DNA from: Pisolithus tinctorius
Lineage: Eukaryota; Basidiomycota; Agaricomycetes; Boletales; Pisolithaceae
Assembly: GCA_024663395.1 (NCBI GenBank)
Contig: JANFAH010000006.1
Span: forward strand, 2,852,001 to 2,916,000
Direction of reading: 5' to 3'
DNA length: 64,000 bases
The position numbers were made by a program, and so were the translations under genes. Within the stretch, counting starts at the first letter, position 1; every line of letters begins with the position of its first letter. The notes beneath the pieces are model-generated. The model saw only the letters and a program-made list of their open reading frames with translations. It was not told where the DNA came from and did not search any database. Shown one piece after another: positions 22,985 through 35,138 of the stretch.

Positions 22985-23290
22985 CATAATATCCAGTTCT
23001 TCGATTGGACTCACTGCACAAATTCACCACTCATACAGTTCTGCGGGTCTTGGACTTATCGTGTTCTGAGCGGTCTCTTCCCCCCGGCCTGTTTATCGCG
23101 CTGCGTAAAGTATTGTGGGTGGTTCAACATAATGAGATACCTTAGGGTCTCGTCGGGGAATAATAATCCTGCGTAAGCTTTGTCAGATATCGCTATAGAG
23201 TCACGAATTGAACAACGCAAATTCACGAAGACATGTCACTGTTCGCAGTACAATTATGTGCTGTACCCATTCCAGAATTGAAGGTTTTGA
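22985..23290. repeat. Duplicated spacer upstream of DUF7918 copy A
   Basis: This spacer matches 24815-25290 with indels. Shared landmarks are a TTCACNACTCATACA block, a segment ending in GATACCTTAG (23141 and 24931), and ATTGAACAACGCA (23208 and 25187). It shows that the DUF7918 gene and its flanks were duplicated as a block. The remaining bases to 23564 hold the presumed promoter of copy A. Confidence 0.6.
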
Positions 23291-23564
23291 TAGTCCTTTC
23301 ACTAACTGTCTTGCCTGACTATTTCATGGGATAGCCGTGCCTCCTGTTTCCTTCTGCCATTCGGAACTCACTGTCGGTAAGAACGTGCACGTAGGGAGGA
23401 GCCATAGATAATATCACTCCCTGTATCAACTGTCCATATCGGCTGGTCCCGCCACACGCACGCTTGTGGCGCGGAACACGACTTTAGCTCAAACGCCCTG
23501 GCCCGGTCGAGCTAACCCAAAACCCACTTCACTATACCTTGAACATTATTGTTTTTTCTATTTC

Positions 23565-24751
23565 ATGCGCCTTGGAAACTTCTCCGCACATGTTGTGGTT
23601 GATGGCAGTGAGTTAAAAGAATATGAAGTTACCGTGAACAGCAGCGGAACACAAGCGACATGTTGGATCGCCTCGGAGGCTGGAAAGGTATGCATGCACG
23701 CATGCGTAGACATAAGCTTTTTTTAAGTGTTCGATTGATCTTTCACTGGTGCAGAAGTTTTCTGTAAAGTGGAAACGCCATTCGGCCACTCCAAAACATC
23801 TAGACAGCAAAGGGGTTTTAACCGTGGATGGCAAAAGATGTGACACCTTCATTTTTGCCAAGGATTCAAGCTCGGACAGTATAACTTTCGCGGCGATATT
23901 TCTCGGTGATGCGAAAGAGAGAGAACTGATGTTCTGTAACCTTCAGCTGACTGGTACGTACGTTTCTCTGTTTCAAATCTTCGAGTCTGATTAGCAGCTA
24001 AGACGACGAAATTCTAGTGGGGAAGCCTGCTTCAAGTCACCTAGGGGACATTACATTGCGCATTGTTGGTGGAGTCATGGGCCAAGAAAGTAGAGAAAGT
24101 GAAGAAAGTGAAGAAAGTGAAGAAAGTGAAGATGAAGATACGCCAGCGACAGACGTGGGGCTGACGAGTGACACAAACATTTACCATGAGAAAACCGTGA
24201 AAAAGCTGACGACCCATTGTGTTGGGTAAGACTGGTTACTTATGTATGTGCGCCCACGTCTTGTTAACATGACTCCCCAGCTTTGGACCAGAGCGGGAAA
24301 ATAGTGACTACGAGCTAGTGAAGTTTGCGCGTAACCGGGACCCTCCCCTCAAATTCGTCTTCAAGTACAGGCCAATCGGTGTGTTTCCAATCAGTTTCCA
24401 TTATGAAGACGTCGTATATTCAGTTTACTTCCAGTGATTCTGCAGGCAAATGGCATTGCACCACGGCCCACTCCGGCTCTTGCCGTCCCTATCGCCCTTT
24501 CTGACCACCCTTCTGGCGCACAAACAGAAACCCAAAGTGCGGTGTTAGAAAAGATAGCCCTCCTGGAGGTCGGTGCGGTTCAAAGTCTTGGAATGAACTT
24601 GTGGAGAGTAATAACGACCACCTAGAACGAACTGAAACGCTTGCGTAGTCAAGTCCTTGGTGAAGTGGGAGACCAGAAGCCCAAACGCATCAAAAGGGAG
24701 CCTATAGAGGGGCACCCCGTCGTTCATGGAGAAGTCATCGACCTCACTTAG
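23565..24751 (+). CDS. DUF7918 protein, copy A
   Basis: Six exons (23565-23687, 23755-23953, 24018-24225, 24281-24378, 24435-24568, 24626-24751) give 295 residues. Typical DUF7918 features are the MRLG...FSAHVVVDG start, ATCWIASEAGKKFSV, FKYRP followed by LQANGIAP, and a charged C-terminus with KPKRIKRE (nuclear-localisation-like) ending EVIDLT. The function of the family is unknown; its proteins are common in agaricomycetes. A Ser-Glu repeat (SEE x3) is encoded at 24090-24130 and is absent from copy B. The last intron has an unusual GTCGGT donor but is needed to reach the conserved C-terminus, and copy B behaves the same way. Confidence 0.8.
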
Positions 24752-24814
24752 CCTTGAGCCGTAACTAAAAGGCGTAGCATCGCAACGGTGTGTACGTCCA
24801 AGACCGAAGTGCAA

Positions 24815-25300
24815 AGATTCACTACTCATACACGACCTAGTAAGTTTATCATCTCCTGAACGGCCTCCTCTCGGTCCGTTTATACCACAGAGCGAAAGTA
24901 TTTCTGGCGAATCGACATAATGGGATACCTTAGCCTCCTCTTGGTACCCTCCCCCAAGTCTCGTTTTGGTCTGCAGTGGGGCCTGTCGTGTCACCGGCTG
25001 AATCCTTCGCCCCTTGAGATCCGTGTCGGCTGTGGGATGCATGGGATACGGTGGGAAGCTGAAGCTGACACCAGACGATCTCAGTGAGCAGTAAACCTCA
25101 ACTTTTATACGACGTGATAGGTTCGATATTGGATTATGGGGATACCTTTGTATTAATATAAATACACCGTCGAAAGGTCATGCCAATTGAACAACGCAGA
25201 AGGTTAGAGGCACTCCTCCACGAAGATTCATCACTGTGTTCACAGTACAAGTGTGTGCTGTACTCATCCCGGAATCGAATATTGATAGCAAAAGATGTAT
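24815..25300. repeat. Duplicated spacer downstream of DUF7918 copy A
   Basis: Second copy of the 22985-23290 spacer, leading into a third DUF7918 remnant. A further piece near 25125-25170 (TATTGGATTATGGG) is similar to 29892-29940 beyond copy B. Confidence 0.55.
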
Positions 25301-25385
25301 TAACTCCATCTTTTTCAAGTATTTATGCCTGGTCAGTATAACTTTCTTGGTGATATCTCTCGGCGCGAAGGAAAGAGAATTAAAT
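25276..25385 (+). pseudogene. DUF7918 exon 2 remnant (third copy)
   Basis: About 110 bases match exon 2 of copy A: GATAGCAAAAGATGT against GATGGCAAAAGATGT, then AGTATAACTTTC and GCGAAGGAAAGAGAATT. Nothing else of this gene copy survives. From here to 26050 no gene is visible; a purine-rich AAACGAAACGAAACG run lies at 26012-26030. Confidence 0.6.
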
Positions 25386-26050
25386 GATTGAAATTGTCGT
25401 GTTTGTCTGTCCACAACCGTAGGAGGTTGGGGATGCTGATTCACCCTATTATAGAAGACATGGTCCTCCAACATCTAGCAAATTGAATCCAAGGATACTT
25501 TCAAGGCCCCAATGACTTCTGTCCGGATATTTCTTGCGTCAGCGAACGAAACTTCGAGCACTGCGTGCCGAAGTCAATCCTACCTAGCCGTCAAACTCTA
25601 CTGTATCGCATGCGTGTAAGGGAAACACCAATTCACCATTGTTGATTGGACATACAATGTTGGTACAATTATCGAAAGGGGTACGGGAGTGGGGAAGGAG
25701 GTTTACAATATTCGTACAAGTTATCTTGGGGGAGGAGATAAGTAGTATGCGATTACGTTGCGAGAGCAAACAAGATGCTACCGTACGAGGATAATCGGAT
25801 GTCCACACATGCTTAGTGGCTGCCCCTCAAAAGTTGTGAGGTTGCACGGCAGTTCAGCTAATCGTATCAAGCCGTCTGGGACCTGGACCTTCAGGCTGTC
25901 AGATGCGCAAAGGGAGGAGAGGAAATAAATGACACGAACCTAAACAAGTCTACGAGTTTGGCGCCTACGCCGCTAGTAAAGGCCGTTAGTTGTACGAAAA
26001 AAAAAGGGAAAGAAACGAAACGAAACGAACGTAGATCGACATCGCAATGC

Positions 26051-27911
26051 CTAAGCCATGGTCGGGTAGAGATGGATGTTAGGGAACTTGGCCTTGATAC
26101 GCTCTAAGAGCCATTCGAAGGGAGTTCCGTAGGTAATATCGGTATAGTCCGCTTGGCCAGATCCACCAATAAGGAGGGCCGCAACTCGTCCCTGGCCGTC
26201 GACGATAACGGCACCAGAGTCACCACGGTCGGAGAACGCGGCGGACTTGTCATATGCAAGAATCGCAAACTCCATCGACGTTTGCGCAGTGCCATCCAAA
26301 GAGTAGTCGCGCACGAATGATTTGATGCCGGTGCCACGGCCAATGGTCGTGTTCGTCTTGCCACCGTTCTTGAACAGAGGGATGCATGGTTCACCATCTG
26401 CCTCGCGCATTTTCGGGCTGGCCAGCTCGTCTTCCGGGACGATGCCCTGAATCGGAAAGAGGCGGTCATGGGGATATTCAAATGTAGAGGGAGCCGTCTG
26501 GTCAGGGTTCATCATTGACGTAAATTTGCCTGGCGTGATCTCCGTCCCTGGATATAGTGGTTAGAATCGACGGACTTAATAAAATAGACTAAAGCGTACC
26601 CAAGTCGATCACATTGCCCCTGAAGTTGGCCCAGTTGATCTTGTTGCGGTCAAGCTCGATCAAGGCCCAGTCCTCAGTGTAGCGCTTGGTGCTGGCACCA
26701 ACAGTAATAGGAGGAGCATACAGGACGTGGCCGATGACACGGTGCTTCTCCTGGCTCCAGACCTTGGTGACATTGCTGTGGAACTTGTTGATCTCCTTGA
26801 TTGATGCTTTCGCCACCCTCAAACTGGACTCGACTACTGCCCGTTCTGCCTCGATGCCATCCGCGTCCGGGCTCGCCTCCCTCTGCTGCAGTTTGTGAAG
26901 CTGCTTCTGGTACTGGTCTACCATGACCGTGTCATTAGTGATCTTGACCATGGCAGACGTGAGTATGCCCTGGAAGGCCTCGGGACCAGAGAGTATGACT
27001 TCAACAGGACACTGATCGTTCTGCGTACGGTGATAGAGCTTGTTCTGTACATCCTTGGGTGGGAAGACAACATGGCGCGCAGTGAGAACATAGACCGTCT
27101 CGCTGTGGTGGCCTGTGGAGAGGTAGAGAGCTCCAGTGCCCTCAGCATACTGAGTGGGGAGGGATGCAATGCAGAGACCGAGTGCCGCGGTGAGAGGACT
27201 GCGAATGCTGGCAGTTGGGTTTATAGTGGCGACGTAGTTTAGGAGCTTAGAGCTGGACCGCCTGAAGACCGACTCACGAAACGCTATCTCGACACCGACG
27301 ATCTGAAATGAAAGGAGAATTTTCTCACAGGCAAGGGCTGCGACCTGTGCGAGCTTGCGGGAGAGAGACCCAGGCCTGACACCGACCCATAGAACGATGG
27401 GACCGACATGCTTTCCGGGTTCGGCGAAGCGGACAACGTCGATTGTTGTCCACCTGATTGTAGCAGAGTCCAGGTACTCATATATGCGTGTACCCATCTC
27501 TTCCCATACGGCCGCAAACTTGTCGTCGAAGACTGGCCTGATCTCCCTCTTCACGAGGTATGTCTCAGGGCCAGTTAGCTTTTCCGACGGGGGCCTCGTA
27601 CGAAAGACCAAGGTGGGTTTCGATGGCAAGCCGCAGTAATACGTCGTTGCCTCCGGATCAACATCAGCGTCCTCGGCCGAAGTAGGGGGACTGTTGTCTG
27701 TGGAGATAAAGCCAGACTTGGAACCTGTAGCGATGGTAGGATAGGCAGGGAATTTCCTCGCCATGTCGAAGCACAAGTCGAGAAATTCATACGAAACTCC
27801 TGTGTCAACCACTGGAAGGAGGGAAAGTTGAACAAGAAGGTGAGTACGAGACAACAGGACAACGCTAAAGGACTTACCACTAAGTGAGAGAGCATAAGTC
27901 GACATCTCCAT
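26051..27911 (-). CDS. Trypsin-like peptidase domain protein
   Basis: Exons 27911-27878, 27811-26600 and 26547-26051 give 580 residues. The family is common and mostly unnamed in agaricomycetes. A chymotrypsin-like triad can be read: His in VLTARHVV (about residue 258), Asp in YTEDWALIELD (about 391) and Ser in DRGDSGAVIV (about 525), followed by a glycine-rich strand. The first 230 residues form a separate conserved domain (YLVKREIRPVFDDKF, PIVLWVGVRPGSLS) of unknown role, and a coiled-coil-like insertion (about 310-360) lies between His and Asp. No signal peptide is seen, so it is probably intracellular. TATAAA directly abuts the ATG at 27911, so translation may begin at the second Met (MSTYALSLS). 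Confidence 0.8.
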
Positions 27912-28149
27912 TTTATAGGACCCAAGGGTACGCAATTAGGGAGTTAAGACCCCTCTACCCCTATGTAAGGAACTATACCATAATCTGGCTCGTCGTCCAA
28001 AATCACATGCACACCGCGCCGGACAACAAATCACACCTTCATTGACCTAAATTATGTCTGAACAAAAACCACGAGTACTGGTAGCCAAGAGTCCTGTAGC
28101 AGACCTCAGACTTATACGTAGCGTGATATGTAGTCAAGTACTCGTCTCC

Positions 28150-28390
28150 GGAAAATCTTCAACACGACCAGAAACTCGGGAACAATTCAAACCCATGCCA
28201 CGCCTCTCGCTGCCTACCAAGAGTCAGAATCGCCTTTGTCATCACGGTACGCACACTCACTTCCACGGTCAGCCGCTCGTGGTTCCAAGAGACTGAAATG
28301 GCGCAAAGTCGTCGCGGATGATGCGGGCATTCTTGGGGCATTCGGCCCGAACTTATCGAGGCGTTCGAGAGCTTTGAAGCTAAATTCATG
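28150..28390 (+). pseudogene. TIM44 exon 4 fragment
   Basis: This segment is similar to 22030-22285 in the TIM44 gene. Matching blocks are CTCGTCTCCG...AAACCTTC, GCTGCCTACCAAGAGTCAGAATCGCC, TTCNAAGAGACTGAA and GAGGCGTTCGAGAG. Frames are broken. It stands 80 bases before DUF7918 copy B, as TIM44 stands before copy A. This marks it as the edge of a segmental duplication. Confidence 0.8.
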
Positions 28391-28467
28391 TCGTCACGTG
28401 CGTGGCGCGACGTGCCTTGTTCGCTAGAGCTGACCCAGAATCTTGTAATTAACCATTTCCCCACTCC

Positions 28468-29599
28468 ATGCGTCTTGGAGACTTCTCTGCACATGTTGTG
28501 GTTGAGGGGAAAGAGTTGGAAGAATATGAGGTTACCATAAGCAACGGTGGAAAGCAGGTGACGTGTTGGATCGCCTCGGAGGCTGGCAAGGTATGTAGTA
28601 TGCATGCGCAGATACAAGCGTTGTCTCGGAGTTCCACTGATCTTTCACTGGCACAGAAGTTTTCTGTAACATGGGAGTGTCATTCCATGAAACGTCTGGA
28701 CAGCAGAGGGGAGTTAACCGTGGATAGCATAATATGTAGTTGCCTCATTCTTTCGAAGGGTCGCAACCACAGAGGAGATTTCTCGACGCTACATCTGGGC
28801 ACGAAGGAGAGAGATCTAATGTTCTGTGATCTTCAGCTGACCGGTACACGTGTTTCTCTGCCCCAAATTTTCGAGTGTCTAATTCCTGGCTAAGATGATG
28901 AAGCCCTCTTAGGGAAGTCCGTATCAAATCAGTTAGGGGAAATTACACTGCGTATATATCGTGGAAGGATTAATCGAGAAAATATAAAAAAAGGCACACT
29001 GGGGACAGATTCAGGGTTGACCACTGACGCGAATGTTTACCACGAGAAATCCGTGAAAAAACTGACGACCCATTGTGTTGGGTAAGACACACTACTTATA
29101 CCCGCGGTCACGCACATACCTTTTTGATATGACCGCCAGGTTTGGGCCAGAGCGGGAAAGTCGCGTCTACAACCTGGTGGATTTTACGCCTAACCGGAGC
29201 CCTCCCCTTGAATTTGTCTTTAAATACAGACCAATTGGTATGCACTTAATCATTCTTACTAGATGTCATTTGCTCAGTCTACTTTCAGGGATTCTGCAGG
29301 CAAATGGCATTGCACCACGGCCAACTCCCGTCATCCCTACTGACACCCTTTCTGGGAACTCTTCTGGCACACAAACGGAAACCCAAAGTGTGGTGTTAGA
29401 AAGGATAATACACCTCGAGGTTGGTGGAATTCACACCCTTGGAATGAGTGGAGAGTGATTATGATCATCCTAGAACGAGCTGAAACGCCTGCGTAGTCAA
29501 GTCTCTGATGGAGTGGAAGACCAGAAGCCTAAACGCATCAAGAGGGAGCATACAGAGACCCACCCCGTCGTTCATGGAGAAGTCATCGACCTCACTTAG
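28468..29599 (+). CDS. DUF7918 protein, copy B
   Basis: Six exons (28468-28590, 28657-28843, 28913-29081, 29140-29237, 29289-29419, 29474-29599) mirror copy A and give 277 residues. The start MRLGDFSAHVVVEG, TCWIASEAGKKFSV, FKYRPIG with LQANGIAP and the C-terminal KRIKRE...EVIDLT are conserved. Exon 3 lacks the Ser-Glu repeat of copy A. All six exons keep phase despite many substitutions, which argues for a working gene rather than a relic. Function unknown. Confidence 0.8.
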
Positions 29600-30107
29600 C
29601 CTTGGCCGCAACTCATTTCATCAGGCGGTCGTATATCCACTACGTCAGTCTCTGATCACGTAGTACTCCCGATGCAAGTCTCTTACATATATGTTTATTG
29701 TAATGCGTTACCTGATGGCCGTCCGCAGGTATGATATCTTTCCTCGCTTTGCCAAGCTGCAAATGATAGGCTATACTATCATACTGGTGGCAATTTAATG
29801 ACGTTCTGCTGTAGAATAAAGCCGGCTCCTATGACTTATTCCCGATGCGATGGACCAGTAAGTACACCCCAGGCTGTTAACGCTCGATAGTATTGGATTA
29901 TGGGAGATACTCAACACCTTCATATTATAACTACACCATCCGCAGGTCAGACAGGCCCGCACGCGTTGCGAGTAAAAGAGAAAAAGAAAGAACAAAAGAA
30001 CAATTACGCAAACAAACATCTCCGTCAGCAGCAGAGACAACAACACTCCATCGTCGTTATACACACAGAAAAACAAGCGAAATTTCTCTCTGCCATCTCA
30101 TCCCATC
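29600..30107. other. Spacer between DUF7918 copy B and the Rho GEF
   Basis: No gene seen. It includes a block near 29890 similar to 25125, part of the duplicated segment, and an A/C-rich stretch at 29970-30080. Confidence 0.5.
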
Positions 30108-33100
30108 TCATCTCGATGCCGTAGATGCAGCGTCCGAGGTGACATGGAATCCTTGACCATTCGCTAATCGCAACGTCAACACACGATCATCAGACACCAT
30201 CAGAATCTCATCCCGGCAACTTGGCATCATCGTCCTCATGGGGTACTGAGGTGCGGGGTACATTGTAGGTGGCTGTGGCGGGACAGCAGGAGGTCCATAT
30301 CCTGACATGGACGGAGATCGACCGTACATGGACGCTGGCGGCGATTGATATGGATTATATCCTTGCTGTTGTGTAGGGTAGAAAGTATTTTGGTGTAGGT
30401 TGGCAGTGTGTGACGTTGATGGTGGTGTTTCTGCGAACAAAAGACGAAGGTTGTTCCCCTGGATGACTTGCGACATAACTCCAGTTTCCACATGCCGGAC
30501 CTCGACGAACATCGGCTCAAAGGCAAGGACATAAGGATAATGCAGCGCTGTGCCCCACCACCTGTCAGCGGTGGAAAAACCCTCGAGGTTTCAAGACTCA
30601 CCGAAACCGGTTGGCGACCCTTCCCAATGAACCATAAATTCTTGCCTTGACCGCCACCCATTTTTGTTGACATAAAACGCAAAATCTAATTACGGTTTCA
30701 ACCAGCGGTCGCAACCCACAACGTGAAAGGTCAAGCTCACCATCATAACACAACAGAAACTCATTGTCGATGCGATAGATGGCCATCGGTCGCAAGTTTT
30801 CTTTCTTCCTCACGAATTCGAGCGAGGCATCGGCGGGGTCGAGAAGGCCTTGAGTATCCAAGCTCTCGAGGTCTACGATCTCGAAGCCTTTGGAGCACCC
30901 AACACATAGCTTAGTCTTGAGGAAGTGTATTGAACTCGACTCCACAGGGATATAAAATTCCTAATAATAATCAAAAAAGAAATCCACAAAGGAAAACTGC
31001 AGTCAAGCATACCCTGAACAGTTTTAAGGTATCATTCCCGCCTTGTAGGAGTTTCCGGAACGTCGGTTTACTCCGTCCGCGGACATTTTGGTCGATCGGT
31101 TCGAGTGTCTTGATCGTACTCGAGAGTGGACTAGACTTGACGACACATACCAACACCTTGCCGAGACAAATACCAGCTTTGAAAAACGACGTGTGTGAAG
31201 ATATTCGTTTCGCGCGTCTCAGGCCAGCCGTAGGGTCCTTTGGATCCAAGGCGTCCAATGGGAAGGTGACCACTTGTCGCTCTGTAAGTGAAAGAGCGCG
31301 CGTGCATCAGTTTCTGTGCCATGAATGAATCGATCGATGTTGCGCACCCGAAAGCACGATGAGAAGCTGATAGTCTTCGAGAACGTCCACTTGCGAGACG
31401 TCCAGCAATGCCAGTACTTTGACAGGATCCCTATTTGGTTCCCGCAAGTCGGTTAGATAAACGCCATCGTCCGTCCCATACACGATATGTCTGCCGCCTC
31501 CTACACCACATACCACCAAAATAAATCAACTACCTTGTCGGTATACACACCGGGGTAAAAACGAACGCACCAAATGGAGCCGCACACGTCACCTTATTCA
31601 CACCCGTAAAGAAACCCTCCGAAACCGTCACCGTCTCAAATACCGTACTCCTCTCCTTCAACAGCTCCTGCTGCTTCGTAATATTTTCGACCCATTTCCG
31701 GTGACTCACGATCGTACTCGCCCATAGCGTCAGTTGGTAGTATTTGCGGCCAAGATGGATGAACGTGATCGCAAGCCCGCCTTTGCCATCTACGCGGACC
31801 GGGATCGCGGGTGCGTAGGGGGCACCACGGTTAAAGGAATTTCGCTTCGTCAACGTGCGCGGCTGTCGGTTAGCAGGACGGTTGTTCCCCTGTGCATTTT
31901 CCTCGGGTACGGAGATAAAAAGAAGATCCAGCGGAATCGGCTGCGAAAGAACGTGCGCATCAGCGACGTAGGGACACTTCCCACCAGGCAATGTCTCGTA
32001 GGAAAGGAACTCACGCGTCGGTGAACCTTGTACTGCTCGTGCTTGCTTTTCTGCTTGACCATCAAGAGTGCGTGATCGAAGAGGTAAACCAGCAGATCAC
32101 CGTTGTCGCCTTGACCCCCCCTCTTATTCAGCGAACCTTTGTAGACCAGCTCCCTCTGAGGATCTTGCAAGCGAAGGTCCTGGCAAACCAAAGCATCAGC
32201 CAACCCAAACCCACCAACCCCACCCACTCCCGGCACCACCAACACCGACATAACACAACGTCATATACATATATACATAAATACTCACCACGTGCTCGCC
32301 AGGTCTAAACACCAACTGCTGATCCAACTGCATCAAATTAAACCTATTCTCCGTCTTTCCTGTCTCCACATTGACCTTGCGGAGAAACTCGCGGACCATA
32401 GATACCACCTGTGTGAGCGTTTGCTTATCGGCATTGTCCTCCGATGTATGTTTAATCACGGCTTCTAGTAGGAGCGGGTACCGTGCTAGACGAGTCGTCG
32501 GTTTCGTGAGATACCCGTTCAGCTCCAGCTTGCGGGATTCGGGAAGCCGTTCCGTGGTCTGCACGAATTCACACGTGTCAATTATCACACACACAAGACT
32601 CCAGATCCCTCCCGCCGGCGGTACGGGCAGACCACAACGACAAGGAGACACCATAACGCACCTCCACAAAAGCCGCAAACGCCGGATTGGAACTTTTTTC
32701 CTTCTCAAACTCGTATTTCCCATAAAGCTGATGCGCCCCGTACGACACGAAGGGTCCAAAATGGGGGACAATGTCAATAAAGATGTCCCCAATGCGCTCG
32801 ACGACGGCATATGCCTTTTGGCGTTTGTTCAGTGCATCGCGGAGACGTGTATTTACCGCGATGATGTCGTGTATGTTCCAAAAGACTTGTTGGATGAAGT
32901 CGGTACGGCGATCGGCAGATATGATATCGTTGTCTTTGAGGTTTCCGATCCATACCTGTCGGCGAGAGGACAAGTGTGGAATAGAAAGGGGCGAGGGTAC
33001 GGGAAATGAGAGAGAAAAAATAAGAATATTAGAAGAGTAATGACGTACATCTCGAAGGTACTCCATATCCCGCACGAAGTCCCGCTCCGTGTAGATCACT

Positions 33101-35138
33101 TCGTTGATAGCTTCTTGCCGCTTCTTCTCGGTATCTGATACGCTATTTACAACTTCCTGTGGCACGGAATGTATCCAAAGTGTCCCGGGTTCCTGAACGA
33201 GTACGGGGAATAAATAACAACCCGTCCAGCAAGATAACAACACGCACCACGAGGTCGCCCAAGGACTCCTTCGAAATCTGCTTCTTGAGACCAGGCTGAG
33301 GCTTCATGTTCAACCTCGCTTGTTGTTCCAACCTTCGGGGACATGCAATACTATAACAAAGCTGATCCCTCGAACACGTTGGCGAATAACAATCCGTTAG
33401 AAGCGTGAATACCCCAGTCGGGAGAGGAACTTCGTCCATTGATTCGGAACCTTGCCGTCCCATGGGTTCGGCAGTCCCAGTAGCAGGTGACACATCTTTC
33501 TCATGGGAATCAGACGATCCGTGACCGAGAGACACACCACGCGTAATCTCTGCTTTATACTCCTGCTCGGGACTCTTCGCCTCATCGTCTCCATCTCCGT
33601 TGTGATCGTTGTTATTATTCGCTGCGGCCAGCTCTCCGCTGACGAATGGGCTCAGTGTCGTGCGGAATTGATACAGTTCCGCAGCACTATCGCGTAGTCG
33701 GTGGTCGTACGTGACATCGTGGAAGAACTTCTGGGCATCGAGGGCACGTCCAAGGAGGAGTGCCAAGTTCCTGTCTGTTGTCTTGATGATAGCACCGATC
33801 TTATCTACTGCTTCGCGTCCGTCGAAGGCATCCTTGTACGTCAAGCCATCTTTGACCCTATCTGCGAGCGTGATGCGGGCCTTGAATGCTTCTGCGACGC
33901 GTGAGAGGAGGGCGGGGTACACTGAGAGACCACGGATCCTGTTTGGGGGTAGACGGGTAGGTGAGCTTCTGCCAGCAGCCTGGAACCCATGGGGAATAGG
34001 AGCGCGTGAGCGAGGGTCGACGACAGTACGTAATGAGGCGGAGGCAGCAGACATGGACAGGGTTCTGTCCTGACCAGTACGATCGCGGCGGGAAGGAGGG
34101 CCAGGCATGGTACGGGCAGACTCGGAAGATCGCCGGGTGGAGGTGTTGAGAAGTGAATTAGCTGCTGTTGAGTGGTCGACAAGGGTGCTGGATACCGGGG
34201 AGATGCTAAGCGAAGAAGAGCGGGTGGCCGCTTTTACTGCGGTCGCGGTTGTATCCAGTTGGAGGTGGTAAGGAGGAGAATGGGCTGTAGGTGGCGAGTG
34301 ATGGCCAGATGCGAGGGAGAGAGGGCTGGGTTGGCGATGCTGCTGGGCGGCCACGGTGGTTTGAGGTAAAGACGTCATTGCTGTAGATGGTGAGGATACA
34401 AATGAGTACATCACGTCGCCCACCAGATATGGATATGATAGACTTTGCACACGCACGTGAGTGTTCTGGGGTCAGTTGTGCCCATGGCAGTTCGCTGTAA
34501 GCCTCGTTAGACGACCTGTCATGAGGGTCTTGAGAGCCGAAATCGAGGCTTATGCGACCGATCTCCTCCTCGAGGTGTACGCCTATGCGAGGTATGTCAT
34601 TTGCCGAGACGCCATGAGGCGCACCATTGCGAGGGGTCATGGTGAGAGGAAGGGTAGAATTGCTGGTTAGATTGACCTGGGCCCGATAAGCCTGTGCAGG
34701 AGTGAGTCCTGCTCTCGTGAGTGCGTCGAGGCCGGGGTCGGGTGGGTCGTCTGGTCTTGGAGCAATGATGCCAGCCGCATTGTGGGGAGAACTGACGACG
34801 GATGGGGCCCTGCCGTGGGTTGAAGGTGGAACGAGGGCGTGGCCGGGGTGTTGAGGAGGGTACTGCGGGTGATGATGGTGATATGAGGGGTGTTGGTATT
34901 GTTGAGACTGTCTTGGCTGGCTGTAGTAGCTCTGCTGCGAGCGAATCGAGGCTGCGTGGGACGTGCGCTTGTCTGCTGGCTGGTACCCTGGCTGATGGTA
35001 GACAGACGGGTGCGGGGGGTGGTAGTACTGGCCCTGCTGGGGAAGCAGATGGTGCGAGGTGGATGGTCTCCCGAAGATGGACTCGTATGCTTCGTGTCTT
35101 TTGTCTGGCGGGTGTCGGGGCCCAGTTGGACGGTCCAT
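30108..35138 (-). CDS. Rho1 guanine nucleotide exchange factor (DEP-DH-PH-CNH)
   Basis: This large intron-rich gene starts at ATG 35138 (MDRPTGPRHPP). The first 350 residues are His/Pro/Gln/Ser-rich and probably disordered. A DEP domain (YPALLSRVAEAFKARITLADRV, then DAFDGREAVDKIG) lies at about 33960-33680. The DH catalytic domain starts near 33150 with RQEAINEVIYTERDFVRDME. It continues with NPAFAAFVE and LELNGYLTKPTTRLARYPLLLE (about 32520). A PH region (LVYKGSLNKRGG, about 32150) and the CNH domain (31560-30600: IVYGTDDGVYL, KLCVGCSKGFEIVDL, FAFYVNKNG) follow. The tail is Pro/Tyr-rich and ends at 30108. The order matches yeast Rom1/Rom2, activators of Rho1 in cell-wall integrity signalling. 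Introns between domains were recognised but not all fixed. It appears intact. Confidence 0.9.
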
